A stretch of DNA of 64,000 bases from Gemmataceae bacterium (GCA_019636445.1 JAHBXO010000003.1:62001-126000), one strand, 5' to 3'; counted from the first letter of the stretch, positions 35,042 to 44,344 are shown. Notes: generated by a model not told the origin, from the sequence alone. Program-made: numbers and translations.

Positions 35042-37210
35042 TCAATGGTTGAACGTGAATTCGATGGAGTTCAGCAGCACCCACGCCAAGTCCTCGGCGG
35101 CCTTCTGGCGATCCGGTTTGCCAGAGAAGAAATCGAGGATTTTCTTGGTTTCGGCTTCGGTTGGTCGGCGGGAATAGTAGGCGAGGAACAATCGTTCGGT
35201 CAGCTTGGCATCGTCGGCCTCGGTGCGAAGGAGTTTCGCCACAACGCCCTCGGGGTGCGAGAGTCGGCGTTGGAAATCGGGCGAGTTCAGCAAGTGCAGC
35301 ACCTGTGTCGAACTCGGCTCGACGTTGCGCTCGCACTCGCAGGCGGTGGCGCGCATCGGACGGCCGAACAGCCGCAGGAACGGCTGCTTCGTCTCGCTGT
35401 CGCACACCTGCACCGCACGCGTTCCGGCGGGCAGTCCCGCAAAGCGGTCGGGTATACCCGTCGCCTGGCCGATCATGTCCAACAACACTTCCGCCCCCGG
35501 CCGGCGCAGCAACGCTCGGGAGAAGTTCCGCTCGTCCATCTCGTTGCTCGCGTTCGGCTTCGAATCGCTTTGGTAGGCCCGCGACGCGCAAATGAACCGG
35601 ACGAGCGATCGCGTGTCGAACTTCGTTTCGATCGCTCGGTTCGCAAGCAGGTCGAGGAGTTCCGGATGGCTCGGAGGGTTCGTCACACGCACGTCGTCCA
35701 CGGGGTCCACGATGCCCCGGCCGAAGAGGAACGCCCAGATGCGGTTGGCGAAGTTCCGTGCGAAGTACGGATTCGCCGGGTCGGTCATCCAGCCGGCGAG
35801 TGCGGCGCGCCGATCGCCGGGCGGATTCGTCGACGGCATGGCCGTGCCAAGCGCGTGGGCAAAGACCGGTTCACCGGTGCGCGGGTGTTTCGTGATTGGA
35901 TCGCCCGTCGCGAGCACGGCGTCGCCGCGCACGCCCAACGGCGTAAAGAACGCGAGCATGCCGGCGTAGTCGGTCTGCGTCCAGCGGTCCGTCGGGTGGT
36001 GGTGGCACTCCGCGCATGCGATGCGCACGCCGAGGAACGCCTGCGATACCGAGCTCGCCGCCTCGCCCGGCTTCGTCACCACTTTGAAGAAGTTCGCCGC
36101 CGGCACATCCGCGAGCGGACCCGCGGCCAATACGAGTTCACGGGCGAACTCATCGAACGGTTTGTTCTCCCGGAACGAATCGCGGATCCAGCGATGGTAG
36201 GCATACGCCCGCTCGTGCCCGAGCACTCGGCGATCCACGCGTAGGAGATCCGCCCAGCGCAACGCCATCAGGTCGGCGAACTCCGGCCGCGCGAGCAGCG
36301 CGTCCACCGCCTTCGTCCGCTTGTCCTTGACGGCGCTGTCGAGGAACGCCCGCGCCGCATCCGGCTCCGGCAAGAGCCCGATAAGGTCGAGATGGATGCG
36401 GCGGAAAAACGTCGCATCGTCGCACACGCCCGACGGCGCAATGTTCAACTTCGCGAGCTTGCGATCCACGTGTTCGTCGATCGCGTTGTATCGTGGCGCG
36501 GCGTGCGTGACCATCGGCCCCGGCCTCGGCACGAGGACGTTGCACACCGCCACGTGCCCACGATACGCCGCCATCACGGCCGCCTCGCCTGGCACGTCGT
36601 GCGATTCGATTCGTCCCTCCGCCGTCGCCGTCGCGATCGACTCGCTGTTCGTCTGATACTTCGCGTGCTCGGTCACGTCCTTCTCTTGCCCGTCGGAACG
36701 CTTCGCGAACACCCGAATCGATTCCGAACCGCGCGGCGCCATCAACAGTTCCGATGGTTCGACGCGGATGCCGACGACGCGCGGTGCGTTCGGGTCGCCC
36801 AGCGGCGCGCCGGCCGCGATCCAGTCCCGCAGCGTGCGATAGTCCCGTGTGTCGGCCTTCAATCGCGTGCCGCCGCCGTGGGGCGAACGGCCGGACGCCT
36901 TGCGAAGCAGCAGGCTCTCCTCTGCGGCCGAAGCGAAGACACGCCGGCCCCGGCCTTCTTTCACGAGGCTGGCGTAGTCGGCCGCCGGATCGAAGCCGAA
37001 CACGGAGAGTTTGAACCCGCCTTGCCCTTCGGCCTTGCCGTGGCAGCCGGACGAATTGCAGTTGTACCGGGCCAGCAGCGGTGCGATGTCGTTCTCGAAA
37101 TGCAACGGCTCCGCGGCCGCGCGGGGCGCGGTCGAAATCGCGAGCAGCAGGAACGACAGGAACCGAATCACGACGGAAAGAAAGCGAGGCTTCGGCGGGA
37201 TGTTCCACAA
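35042..37210 (-). CDS. DUF1549/DUF1553 protein with CX4CH haem-like motif and Ig-like domain
   Basis: 722 residues with an N-terminal signal peptide (hydrophobic FLSFLLLAISTA, cleavage near residue 33). The first domain carries NCNSSGCHGKAEGQGGFKLS, a CX4CH motif seen in this planctomycetal subgroup instead of CX2CH. A bacterial Ig-like (BIG2) domain follows near residues 150-230 (VEPSELLMAPRGSESIRVFA). DUF1549 (RRIHLDLIGLLPEPDAARAF; second motif CAECHHHPTDRW) and DUF1553 (LAGWMTDPANPYFARNFANRIW) make up the rest. It heads the operon with DUF1501 and PPC-domain partners. Function unknown. Confidence 0.92.
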   Translation of the reverse strand: MWNIPPKPRFLSVVIRFLSFLLLAISTAPRAAAEPLHFENDIAPLLARYNCNSSGCHGKAEGQGGFKLSVFGFDPAADYASLVKEGRGRRVFASAAEESLLLRKASGRSPHGGGTRLKADTRDYRTLRDWIAAGAPLGDPNAPRVVGIRVEPSELLMAPRGSESIRVFAKRSDGQEKDVTEHAKYQTNSESIATATAEGRIESHDVPGEAAVMAAYRGHVAVCNVLVPRPGPMVTHAAPRYNAIDEHVDRKLAKLNIAPSGVCDDATFFRRIHLDLIGLLPEPDAARAFLDSAVKDKRTKAVDALLARPEFADLMALRWADLLRVDRRVLGHERAYAYHRWIRDSFRENKPFDEFARELVLAAGPLADVPAANFFKVVTKPGEAASSVSQAFLGVRIACAECHHHPTDRWTQTDYAGMLAFFTPLGVRGDAVLATGDPITKHPRTGEPVFAHALGTAMPSTNPPGDRRAALAGWMTDPANPYFARNFANRIWAFLFGRGIVDPVDDVRVTNPPSHPELLDLLANRAIETKFDTRSLVRFICASRAYQSDSKPNASNEMDERNFSRALLRRPGAEVLLDMIGQATGIPDRFAGLPAGTRAVQVCDSETKQPFLRLFGRPMRATACECERNVEPSSTQVLHLLNSPDFQRRLSHPEGVVAKLLRTEADDAKLTERLFLAYYSRRPTEAETKKILDFFSGKPDRQKAAEDLAWVLLNSIEFTFNH

Positions 37211-37241
37211 CTACCAGAACGGGCGGAGGAATGCAAGAAAA

Positions 37242-39218
37242 TCAGGACCGTTCCGCTTCCCCATCCACGTAGCGTTCGCAGTCCGGCAGGGCGTCGAGGA
37301 ACTGCCGGCCGTACGGTTTCGTCAGCACGCGCGGGTCAAAGAGCACGACGATGCCGCGGTCGGTCGCGGTGCGTACGAGCCGGCCGAAGCCCTGCTTCAG
37401 CTTGATCGCCGCCTGCGGCACCTGATACTCCATGAACGGATTGCGGCCCTCCGCCTGGATCGCCTCCAGCCGCGCCTCCGTCAACGGCCGGTCCGGCACG
37501 GCGAACGGCAACTTCGTGATGACCACGTTCGACAGCGCCTCGCCGCGCACGTCCACACCCTGCCAGAAGCTGTCCACGCCGAAGAGCACCGCCCGCGGCG
37601 TGCTGCGGAACTGCTCCAGCATCTTCGCCGCCGCCAGCCCCTCGCCCTGGCAGAATAGCGTGTACCGGTGCTTCGCCATCCAGGGCCGCAACCGCTCGGC
37701 GGCGCGCGTCAGGAACGAGTAGCTCGTGAACAGCACGAACGCCCGGCCCTCGGTCTTCTCGAGGTAAGCCGGCAATTTCGCGATCACTTGTTCCTCATAC
37801 TCGGCGCTCCGGCCGGCCGGATCGGGCATCGAGTCGCGGAAGAGATGCAACTGAACGAGACTCTTGTAGTCGAAGGGGCTACCGAGTTGGAGAGAGTGCG
37901 CGCCGTCGCAGCCGAGCCGCTTCTGGACGTGGGCGAAGCCGTCGCGGCCGCCCGCGCTGAGCGTGGCGCTCGTGAGTACGACGCTCGGCACCTTGTCGAA
38001 GAGCCGTTTCTTCAACTCCTCGCCGACTTCGATCGGTGCGCTCATCAGCGCGACCCGCGTGCGGCCCATCGACGTCTTCTGGTCGATCCAGTAGACGTGC
38101 CCCTTCGCCGTCTGGCCGAGCCATTCGCGCACGGTCTGCGCCGTCGAGATCAATCGAGTCGCCTTGCTCGTCAACTCGATCTTCTCCTCCTCGGCCGAGA
38201 GCTTCGCGGCGATCGCGTTCAGGATCGCCGCGAGCTTGTCCAATTCTTCCGAAAGGATGTCGGGCACGATGCCGGCGGTGCGCACGCGGCCGTTCGCCCG
38301 AGCCTGCACGCGCAACCAGTCGTGGACGGTGGCGAAGAACCGTTCGGCGGCGAGCCGTGCGTTTTCGATCTGCACGAAACTCGCCGCGTCGCCGTGGGCG
38401 GCGAGGACGCCGCGGTTCCCTTTTTGCGTGAGGATCTGGTTCAGGAGGTAGTCGACGCCGCCCTGGGACACCTGCAAGCCGAGGTGGTCGGCTGCCACGT
38501 CTTCGAGGGTATGGGCTTCGTCGAAGATGACGGCGGAGTAGTCGGGTAGTAATCCGCCGCCGACCTGCCGCAGTGCGAGGTCGCTGAAGAAGAGCGCGTG
38601 GTTCACGACGAACAGATTGGCGCCGAAGACGGCCTTGCGCGCCTTGTAGTAGAAGCACTCGCTGTGGCGCGGGCAGGCGCGGCCGAGGCAGTTGCCACTA
38701 TCGGACTCGACCGCGTCCCAGACGTGCGGCGCGGGCACGAGCGGCAGGTCGGCCCGGCTGCCGTCGGTCGTGGAGCGCGACCATTGCCCGATCTGCGCGA
38801 GTTGCGTGGCGGCGGACGGGTCGGCGAAGAGCGTGCCCATCCGCTGCCGCGCCACCTGAAGCCGCCGGAGGCTCAGGTAGTTGCTCCGGCCCTTCACGAG
38901 CACGGGGCGGAACTCGTAAGGCAGGTTCTTTTGAAGGAACGGGATGTCCTTCTCGATGAGTTGGTTCTGGAGCGCGATCGTGTGCGTGGATACGACGACG
39001 CGGAGGTCCTTATCGGCAGCGAGCGCAGCGATGGCGGGCACGAGGTACGCGAAGCTCTTGCCGACGCCGGTGCCGGCTTCGACCATCAGCGTGCGGTCCT
39101 TCGCGATCGCGGCTTCGATGGCGGTCGCCATCTCAACCTGTTGCGGTCGGGCCTCGAACCCCGGCAAACGCGCAGCCAGAGGGCCGCCGGGCGCGAGGAG
39201 TTGTTTCAGTTTCGACAT
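37242..39218 (-). CDS. dinG: DinG/XPD-like ATP-dependent DNA helicase
   Basis: 658 residues. Superfamily 2 helicase with Walker A EAGTGVGKS (48-55), motif Ia VVVSTHTIALQNQLIEKD, DEAH box in IFDEAHTLEDVA and motif VI-like QGFGRLVRT near the C-terminus. An Fe-S cluster domain is indicated by C-x4-C-x5-C in CLGRACPRHSECFYYKAR, but the first ligand of the family, normally Cys in the KGR-NYLC segment, is Ser116 here (NYLSLRRL). Family members unwind DNA 5'-3' and resolve R-loops or forks. Whether the cluster still forms with three cysteines is unknown. The gene lies 31 bases beyond the 5' end of the DUF1549 gene. Confidence 0.88.
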   Translation of the reverse strand: MSKLKQLLAPGGPLAARLPGFEARPQQVEMATAIEAAIAKDRTLMVEAGTGVGKSFAYLVPAIAALAADKDLRVVVSTHTIALQNQLIEKDIPFLQKNLPYEFRPVLVKGRSNYLSLRRLQVARQRMGTLFADPSAATQLAQIGQWSRSTTDGSRADLPLVPAPHVWDAVESDSGNCLGRACPRHSECFYYKARKAVFGANLFVVNHALFFSDLALRQVGGGLLPDYSAVIFDEAHTLEDVAADHLGLQVSQGGVDYLLNQILTQKGNRGVLAAHGDAASFVQIENARLAAERFFATVHDWLRVQARANGRVRTAGIVPDILSEELDKLAAILNAIAAKLSAEEEKIELTSKATRLISTAQTVREWLGQTAKGHVYWIDQKTSMGRTRVALMSAPIEVGEELKKRLFDKVPSVVLTSATLSAGGRDGFAHVQKRLGCDGAHSLQLGSPFDYKSLVQLHLFRDSMPDPAGRSAEYEEQVIAKLPAYLEKTEGRAFVLFTSYSFLTRAAERLRPWMAKHRYTLFCQGEGLAAAKMLEQFRSTPRAVLFGVDSFWQGVDVRGEALSNVVITKLPFAVPDRPLTEARLEAIQAEGRNPFMEYQVPQAAIKLKQGFGRLVRTATDRGIVVLFDPRVLTKPYGRQFLDALPDCERYVDGEAERS

Positions 39219-39263
39219 TCAGCCATTGTCGCGATCGAGGCCGCGGAAAGGAATGTTCGCTAA

Positions 39264-39339
39264 TGACTCAAAACTCAGGGCATCAGTACTCGATTCGAAT
39301 TCGATCCGCATCGAGATGTGTGTCGTGAGTTCTGAGTCA
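39264..39339. repeat. Intergenic inverted repeat with ACTCA units (element F)
   Basis: Arms TGACTCAAAACTCA (39264-39277) and TGAGTTCTGAGTCA (39326-39339) pair with one mismatch. Each arm repeats an ACTCA/TGAGT unit. The 48-base interior contains the palindrome TCGAATTCGA. It lies between the MFS and helicase genes on the minus strand. Confidence 0.75.
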
Positions 39340-39346
39340 AGCTGAA

Positions 39347-40702
39347 TCATGAGTTTTCGGGCTCAGCCGCTTTCGGCTCTTCCTTCGGCGGATGGAAGAA
39401 CAGCAGAAGCAGCAACGCGCCGACGAGGGCCGCGCCCATCGACCATTGGAACACCATCGGGTAATCCAGCTTGCCGTCCGCCGTGTAGGTCACGCGGAGC
39501 TTTTTGCAGGCAAAGCCGGCGACGAACGGCCCCACGCCGAGGATCAGCAGGTTGAAGAGGCCCTGGGCGCTGCTGCGCACGTCCTTCGGGAAATACTTGT
39601 CCACGAAGATGTACACCGTCGCGAAGAAGAACGCGTAACAGACGCCGTGAAGGGCGATGACGGCGATGACGGGCGTCTGCTCCGGGACGAACGCGAATAC
39701 CGCAAACCGAGCCGCGTGCCCCAGTACGCCCACCGTCATCGTAACGCGCCAACCAAAGGTCTTGAGTGCCCAGCCCAGCGCCAGCATCGTCACGATCTCC
39801 GCAATCTGGCCAATCTTCATTGTCGCACCGGCCCAGTTTGCCGGAATGCCCACCTGCCCCACCAGGAAGTCGAACGTCCAGATGAAGTAGCTTTGGTGCA
39901 CGGCCGCGTCGATGAATGTCACGATGAAGAGAACGAACATGAACGGCTTGCCGAGGTGCTTCATCGCCTTGAGCCACGCCAGCGAGTCCTCGCCGGTCGC
40001 GGGCTTTGGCGGAGTGTGCGGCAGGCTGAAACTGAATGACGCCAAAACGAGCGAGGCGATCCCCGCGACGAGGAAGACGTAGCTCTTGCCGCTCTGGGCC
40101 GCGTCGCCTTCGAGTGGGGAAGCGAAGACCTTGCCGAGCCATTCGCCGACGCCGACGGACCCGAACGCCGGCACGTTGGCCCAGTTCGTGAGGATGAAGA
40201 TGAACGGCCAGCTTGCGGCGATCCAGCCGATGGTGCCCCACAATCTCACCGGTCCAAATTGTTTGTCGGGGTTCGTGAAGGCGTTGAAAGCAATGGCGTT
40301 CGTGATGCTGATGGTCGGTACGTAGAAGACCGAGTGCAAAAGCATAAGGCCGAAATAGGGCCAGAAGTTGATCGTTTCGCCGGGCATCGGGTGCAGGAAG
40401 TACAGCCCGCCGATCGCGAGGCCGCCGATAAAGTGGCTGACGCCGAGGAACTTCTCGGCCGCAAAGGTGCGGTCGGCGAACTGCGTACTGAAGAAGAGCG
40501 CGACAACCGCGCCAATGTTGAACGCACCGTAGATCAGCGGCTCCATCCACCATTCCGCGTCCTGGAACTTCAAGCCGGGTATGTACGAGAAGGCAATTTC
40601 GAACCACGCGCCCCAGATGAAGAACTGGAGAAACATCATCAGGGAGAGCTTGAACATCAGGCCGGGCGGGGCGGCGATGGGCGTGTCGGTCGCACTCGAC
40701 AT
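39347..40702 (-). CDS. MFS transporter, nucleoside:proton symporter (NupG) type
   Basis: 451 residues from the ATG at 40702 (MSSATDTPIAAPPG). Twelve hydrophobic segments; MMFLQFFIWGAWFEIAF in TM1 and FGPVRLWGTIGWIAASW are characteristic of the NupG/XapB nucleoside permease family. It should import nucleosides or, as in some planctomycetal relatives annotated only as MFS, other small sugars. The C-terminus is a short charged tail. Minus-strand neighbours are the small secreted protein upstream, separated by a terminator, and the helicase downstream. Confidence 0.87.
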   Translation of the reverse strand: MSSATDTPIAAPPGLMFKLSLMMFLQFFIWGAWFEIAFSYIPGLKFQDAEWWMEPLIYGAFNIGAVVALFFSTQFADRTFAAEKFLGVSHFIGGLAIGGLYFLHPMPGETINFWPYFGLMLLHSVFYVPTISITNAIAFNAFTNPDKQFGPVRLWGTIGWIAASWPFIFILTNWANVPAFGSVGVGEWLGKVFASPLEGDAAQSGKSYVFLVAGIASLVLASFSFSLPHTPPKPATGEDSLAWLKAMKHLGKPFMFVLFIVTFIDAAVHQSYFIWTFDFLVGQVGIPANWAGATMKIGQIAEIVTMLALGWALKTFGWRVTMTVGVLGHAARFAVFAFVPEQTPVIAVIALHGVCYAFFFATVYIFVDKYFPKDVRSSAQGLFNLLILGVGPFVAGFACKKLRVTYTADGKLDYPMVFQWSMGAALVGALLLLLFFHPPKEEPKAAEPENS

Positions 40703-40773
40703 GGCGGAAAGGCTCCAGGCGGTCACCAAGGCGGTAATTCACGAATGTAAGGACGCGCGCGGCAACCGGCAAC

Positions 40774-40801
40774 GAAAAACGGCCGGGGATCCCCCCGGCC
40801 G
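40774..40801 (-). terminator. Intrinsic terminator of the small secreted-protein gene
   Basis: A 9-bp stem (40780-40788 with 40793-40801) around a four-base loop. On the minus strand it is followed by GTTTTTCGTT-type sequence and lies 25 bases after the stop at 40826. Confidence 0.75.
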
Positions 40802-40825
40802 GCTTTGTTTCATTCTTCGCTCGGC

Positions 40826-41143
40826 TCAACGCCAACGGATCTGGAACAGGCCGTTCGCGTTCGTCAGTTCGGCGTGGCGGACGTTGTGGTTCTCCAGCCA
40901 GTCCATAACGTCCTCCGCTTCGCGAAGGGTCTTCACTTCGTTCGTGTGCCAGTCGCCGGTGAGGGTCGCGGCCGAGGCATTGGCGAGTTCAAAGGTGTCG
41001 GCTGACGGGTCACCGGTGTGAGACGTGCTGAACGGATTCACGGTCGCGGGCATGAGGGCCGAGTCGGTTGTCGCCACGGCATAGAGGATGGCGGCGCTGC
41101 CGAAGGTGAAAATCGCGGTCGCGAGGAGGGTCAAGCCGAGCAT
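40826..41143 (-). CDS. Small exported or membrane-anchored hypothetical protein
   Basis: 105 residues from the ATG at 41143; an in-frame GTG at 41152 would add three. The N-terminus MLGLTLLATAIFTFGSAAI is a signal peptide or anchor. The remainder is polar, with EVKTLREAEDVMDWLENHNVRHAEL likely helical and an end FQIRWR. Unknown function. A terminator follows directly, so it is probably a single-gene transcript. Confidence 0.62.
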   Translation of the reverse strand: MLGLTLLATAIFTFGSAAILYAVATTDSALMPATVNPFSTSHTGDPSADTFELANASAATLTGDWHTNEVKTLREAEDVMDWLENHNVRHAELTNANGLFQIRWR

Positions 41144-41302
41144 GGTTCGCACTCGCGGACGGAGTTTGGTGAAGTTTCCACAACGCTAGATCGCGGTTCA
41201 AGAAAAGCCGGGAAAAACTGGAGGAAATCGGCGAAAATCGGGAACGGTATTACCGAAGGGGCACAACCTTGAGGTTCAAAACGAATCTGCGGGATTTGAG
41301 TT

Positions 41303-42607
41303 TTACGAGGATCGTAAGACTTGCGCCGGGTCGAATTCGCATGGCAGTTCGACCGTGAAAACCGTCCTACCACTCCGTCGCTCCCAACGGATTGTCCCCC
41401 CGTGCGAATTCACGACCTGCCGGGCAATCGCAAGACCCAGACCGACCCCCTGTTCCTTCCCGGTCACGAAGGGTTCGAACAACCTTTGTGCCACCTCCGG
41501 GGATGGACCGGGGCCATTGTCGCAAACCTCGAGGACTATTGTATTTCCTGATATATCCGCCGCGAGTTTGACGCTTCCCCCGGGCCTTGCCTCGTCGAGT
41601 GCATTCCCCAAAAGGTTCGTGACGAGATGACCCAACTGTTCAGCATCACCCCGTAGAGGGAGCGGATGGCCGGATTTCCATTCGAGGCTGATACCCGCAT
41701 GCGCGGCCTGCGGTAGCAAACCCGCCACTGCCGCATCGAGCACGGCCACGAGATCCAACGGTTCGCGGCGGATCGCGTCGGGTCGGCCGAGGTTCAGGAA
41801 TTGTCTCAGGTTCGATTCCATCCGCTCCAGTTGCCGGAGTGCGACCATGAGAGGGTCGCGATCGCCATCGGGATCGCGGAGGTAAAGTTGAACCGCAAGC
41901 CGGGCACCGAGAGCGGCATTTCGGAGTTGGTGCGCAAGACCGCCGGAGAACTGGCCGAGGACTCTCAGGCGTTCGGTTGTACGGAGTTGTTCTCGATATT
42001 CGGCAAGCGTCGCGGTCATCCGGTTCACGGAGCGCACAAGGTCGCGGACTTCATCGTCGGAGACTGGGAGCGGAATGGGTTCGAACGAGCCGGCGGCGAT
42101 GTCCCGCGTTCGAGCCTCGATGTCCCGGATACGGGCAACGAGGCGGCGCGCGGTGATCGCAGCTAAGGCAAACGATATGAATCCACCAAGTCCGCCCAAC
42201 CAAAGTGCTGGACGCACGGCCTCGGCGATCGCCGACCGGCGGAACGTCTCGGGCAACAAAGCGACCAGCCGCCCCCCTTCGTTCGGGTGCGGCGGGCGGA
42301 TCTCGAAGCCGTGTCGGCGGAAGTCCGCTTCGGAGTAACCGTCGGCGAGCGTGGCGATCCATTCGCCGTTCGTCCCCGAGTAAACGAGTTCCATACCGGT
42401 CAGCCCGCGCATCTGTCGGAGGATCGGCTCGTTTATTCGAAATGTCGGCGGCCCGTGGACGGTCCGTTCGAGGTCACGAAATCGTTCTTCGATTTGTCGG
42501 TCGACGTTGGCGGCGGCGTGCGCGGCGGCCCAAATCGTCGCCGCCACCGTTCCGGCGAGGAGAAGTACGGGAGGGATCAAAAGCCGGTAGCGAAGGCCGA
42601 GGCGCAT
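41303..42607 (-). CDS. Membrane sensor histidine kinase
   Basis: 434 residues. TM1 at about 10-30 and TM2 at about 135-152 bracket a 100-residue periplasmic sensor region. HAMP-like region RRLVARIRDIEARTRDIAAG follows. Phosphoacceptor His226 is in GLAHQLRNAALGARL; ATPase boxes are NLLGNALDEARPGG (N), CDNGPGPSPEV (G1), FVTGKEQGVGLGLAIARQ (F/G2). All catalytic motifs are intact. No response regulator gene is adjacent, so it is an orphan kinase in this window. Confidence 0.9.
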   Translation of the reverse strand: MRLGLRYRLLIPPVLLLAGTVAATIWAAAHAAANVDRQIEERFRDLERTVHGPPTFRINEPILRQMRGLTGMELVYSGTNGEWIATLADGYSEADFRRHGFEIRPPHPNEGGRLVALLPETFRRSAIAEAVRPALWLGGLGGFISFALAAITARRLVARIRDIEARTRDIAAGSFEPIPLPVSDDEVRDLVRSVNRMTATLAEYREQLRTTERLRVLGQFSGGLAHQLRNAALGARLAVQLYLRDPDGDRDPLMVALRQLERMESNLRQFLNLGRPDAIRREPLDLVAVLDAAVAGLLPQAAHAGISLEWKSGHPLPLRGDAEQLGHLVTNLLGNALDEARPGGSVKLAADISGNTIVLEVCDNGPGPSPEVAQRLFEPFVTGKEQGVGLGLAIARQVVNSHGGTIRWERRSGRTVFTVELPCEFDPAQVLRSS

Positions 42608-42689
42608 ACCGATAACGTATCAGCCACTCGGGAATTTCATGGGCTGATGGCGAGTCGACCGACCACGGATGGAACGATTCGTATCTCAC

Positions 42690-42721
42690 GAAGCGAACCC
42701 GTCGCGCGGCGGGTTCGCTTC
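42690..42721 (-). terminator. Hairpin downstream of the zinc-ribbon membrane protein gene
   Basis: A perfect 12-bp inverted repeat (42690-42701 with 42710-42721), eight-base loop, seven bases beyond the stop at 42728 on the minus strand. No clear U-tract follows, so termination is probable but not certain. Confidence 0.5.
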
Positions 42722-42727
42722 AGTTTC

Positions 42728-44053
42728 TTACGCCACGTCGGCGTTCTCGCGGATCGCTTCACGGACTCCACCAATCATCCGCCAGTAGAGCAGCGCGAAA
42801 ACCAGTGCAACGACGGCGATGACCGCCAGCGGGCCGATCGTCTTCCATTTTTCTTCGAGATTCTGCCAATTCGACCAGATTTTGGATTCGAACCAGGCGC
42901 GGTAATAGACCCGCGCGGCAAGCAGCACGACGATCTTGATCGCGAATAGCAGACCGACGAGGACGACGAAGCGATTCACCCGACCGGTCGCGCGCGGGCT
43001 GCGAAGCGAGGCACCGATCCGACCGAGCGTCGCGACAAACCAGATTTCGGCAAGCAGTCCGAAGCCGATGAGTGCCGCGGCACCGAAGCCCTGGATTTGA
43101 CCGGTGAGGTCGTCCTTCGCCAGAAACATGCCTTCTCCCCAGACCTCGAACTTTTCGGCAAGCGTCGGCTTCGAGTCGAGCTTTGACATCTGCGGCGTGA
43201 ATTGGGGAATAAATCCGGAATCCTTCATGCCAAGCCAGCAGATGACACCGAGCGCGACGAATCCGGCGAGGGCGATCATAGTCGCGAGGGAGGCGAAGGT
43301 GGCCGTTGCCCCGGCATGGGCCGCCGCTGGTGCGCCGGAAACGCCAATACGACCGATCGCCACGCAGAGTAGGCCCAACAGCATCGGTCCGACGGTTGCA
43401 AACAATCGGATCTCGTCCGACTGGGAATAATCCGCGACGTTGAGCCAGCCAGGGCTTTGGTTCGGGAGTTGCACGTTGAACGATAGCGCGATGGGAACCG
43501 CGGCATATGCGAGCACACCTAGCAGGCAGAAGAACAATCCGGTGCGCACCCAGCCCAATCCGCGATAGGCGCGGGCCCATTGGGCGTTGGTTTCGGTACC
43601 GGAGTCGGTGGGTTTCCCCGGCTTCGCGAACGGATCCTGCACCGAGACCTTGCGCGGGTCGGGCGGCAGTCGGCTACCACGCGAACTCGGCACTGGTTCC
43701 GACGGTGCGGGAAACGCGGCAGGCCGTGGTGCGGGTGGTGATTCCTTAGCAAGGTCGTAGGTCGGTCGTGGTATCGGGGCCGGTGCACCACCCGAACCGG
43801 CGAGGACCGACGACGGCTCCGGTCCGCCCGGCAGGCTACCCCACGGATTCGTCACGGGAGTGGTCGATGGACGTGGCGGCTGTGCGGCCGGCGGAGCGCC
43901 GAACTGCGGCGGGGCCGGCATGGCCGGGCCGACGAACTCGCCGATGATCGTAAGCACCGTGCCGCATGTCGGGCAACGGCCTCGCTTGCCGGAGGAGTCG
44001 TCCGGAGCGTGCAGAACGCCTCCGCACTGGCTGCAGGTCACTTTGATGGGCAT
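42728..44053 (-). CDS. Zinc-ribbon, proline-rich, polytopic membrane protein
   Basis: 441 residues. The N-terminus holds a CxxC...CxxC zinc ribbon (VTCSQCGGVLHAPDD, GRCPTCGTVL). About 110 residues rich in Pro, Ala and Ser follow. The C-terminal 270 residues contain around six hydrophobic segments (GLFFCLLGVLAYAAVPIAL; FVALGVICWLG; FVVLVGLLFAIKIVVLLAA; IAVVALVFALLYW). The ribbon-linker-membrane design recurs in planctomycetes without a known function. It may sense or scaffold at the cytoplasmic membrane; I cannot say more. Confidence 0.8.
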   Translation of the reverse strand: MPIKVTCSQCGGVLHAPDDSSGKRGRCPTCGTVLTIIGEFVGPAMPAPPQFGAPPAAQPPRPSTTPVTNPWGSLPGGPEPSSVLAGSGGAPAPIPRPTYDLAKESPPAPRPAAFPAPSEPVPSSRGSRLPPDPRKVSVQDPFAKPGKPTDSGTETNAQWARAYRGLGWVRTGLFFCLLGVLAYAAVPIALSFNVQLPNQSPGWLNVADYSQSDEIRLFATVGPMLLGLLCVAIGRIGVSGAPAAAHAGATATFASLATMIALAGFVALGVICWLGMKDSGFIPQFTPQMSKLDSKPTLAEKFEVWGEGMFLAKDDLTGQIQGFGAAALIGFGLLAEIWFVATLGRIGASLRSPRATGRVNRFVVLVGLLFAIKIVVLLAARVYYRAWFESKIWSNWQNLEEKWKTIGPLAVIAVVALVFALLYWRMIGGVREAIRENADVA

Positions 44054-44095
44054 GAAAGACCTCGCGGACGGGATCGCGGTCGGCTTGCAATCGTT

Positions 44096-44344
44096 TTATC
44101 GGGGTTGGGGCCGTTTCCAATTCGGATCGTAATCGAGCGAAAAGAGCGACTGAATTCGTTCGGCCCGGCCAGATCCGCTACCGCCGAGCAAACCAAGCGC
44201 CTCGCGGATACGTGCGACGCGCGGGTCGGCCGCTGCGCCTCCGCCGCGGTCCACGCGGTCCAGAATCGCCGCCAGGTCCAGGAGGCGACAGCGAGCTTCC
44301 AGGTAGTATTTCTCGAGTGCGTCGGTAGCGGGGAGCGGTTTCAT
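44096..44344 (-). CDS. Small hypothetical protein coupled to larE
   Basis: 82 residues starting MKPLPATDALEKYYLEARCRL, an alpha-helical, charged sequence ending in FSLDYDPNWKRPQPR. Its ATG overlaps the larE stop (ATGA), so it is likely translated with larE. No signal peptide or membrane helix. Function unknown; a small planctomycete-type protein. Confidence 0.65.
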   Translation of the reverse strand: MKPLPATDALEKYYLEARCRLLDLAAILDRVDRGGGAAADPRVARIREALGLLGGSGSGRAERIQSLFSLDYDPNWKRPQPR

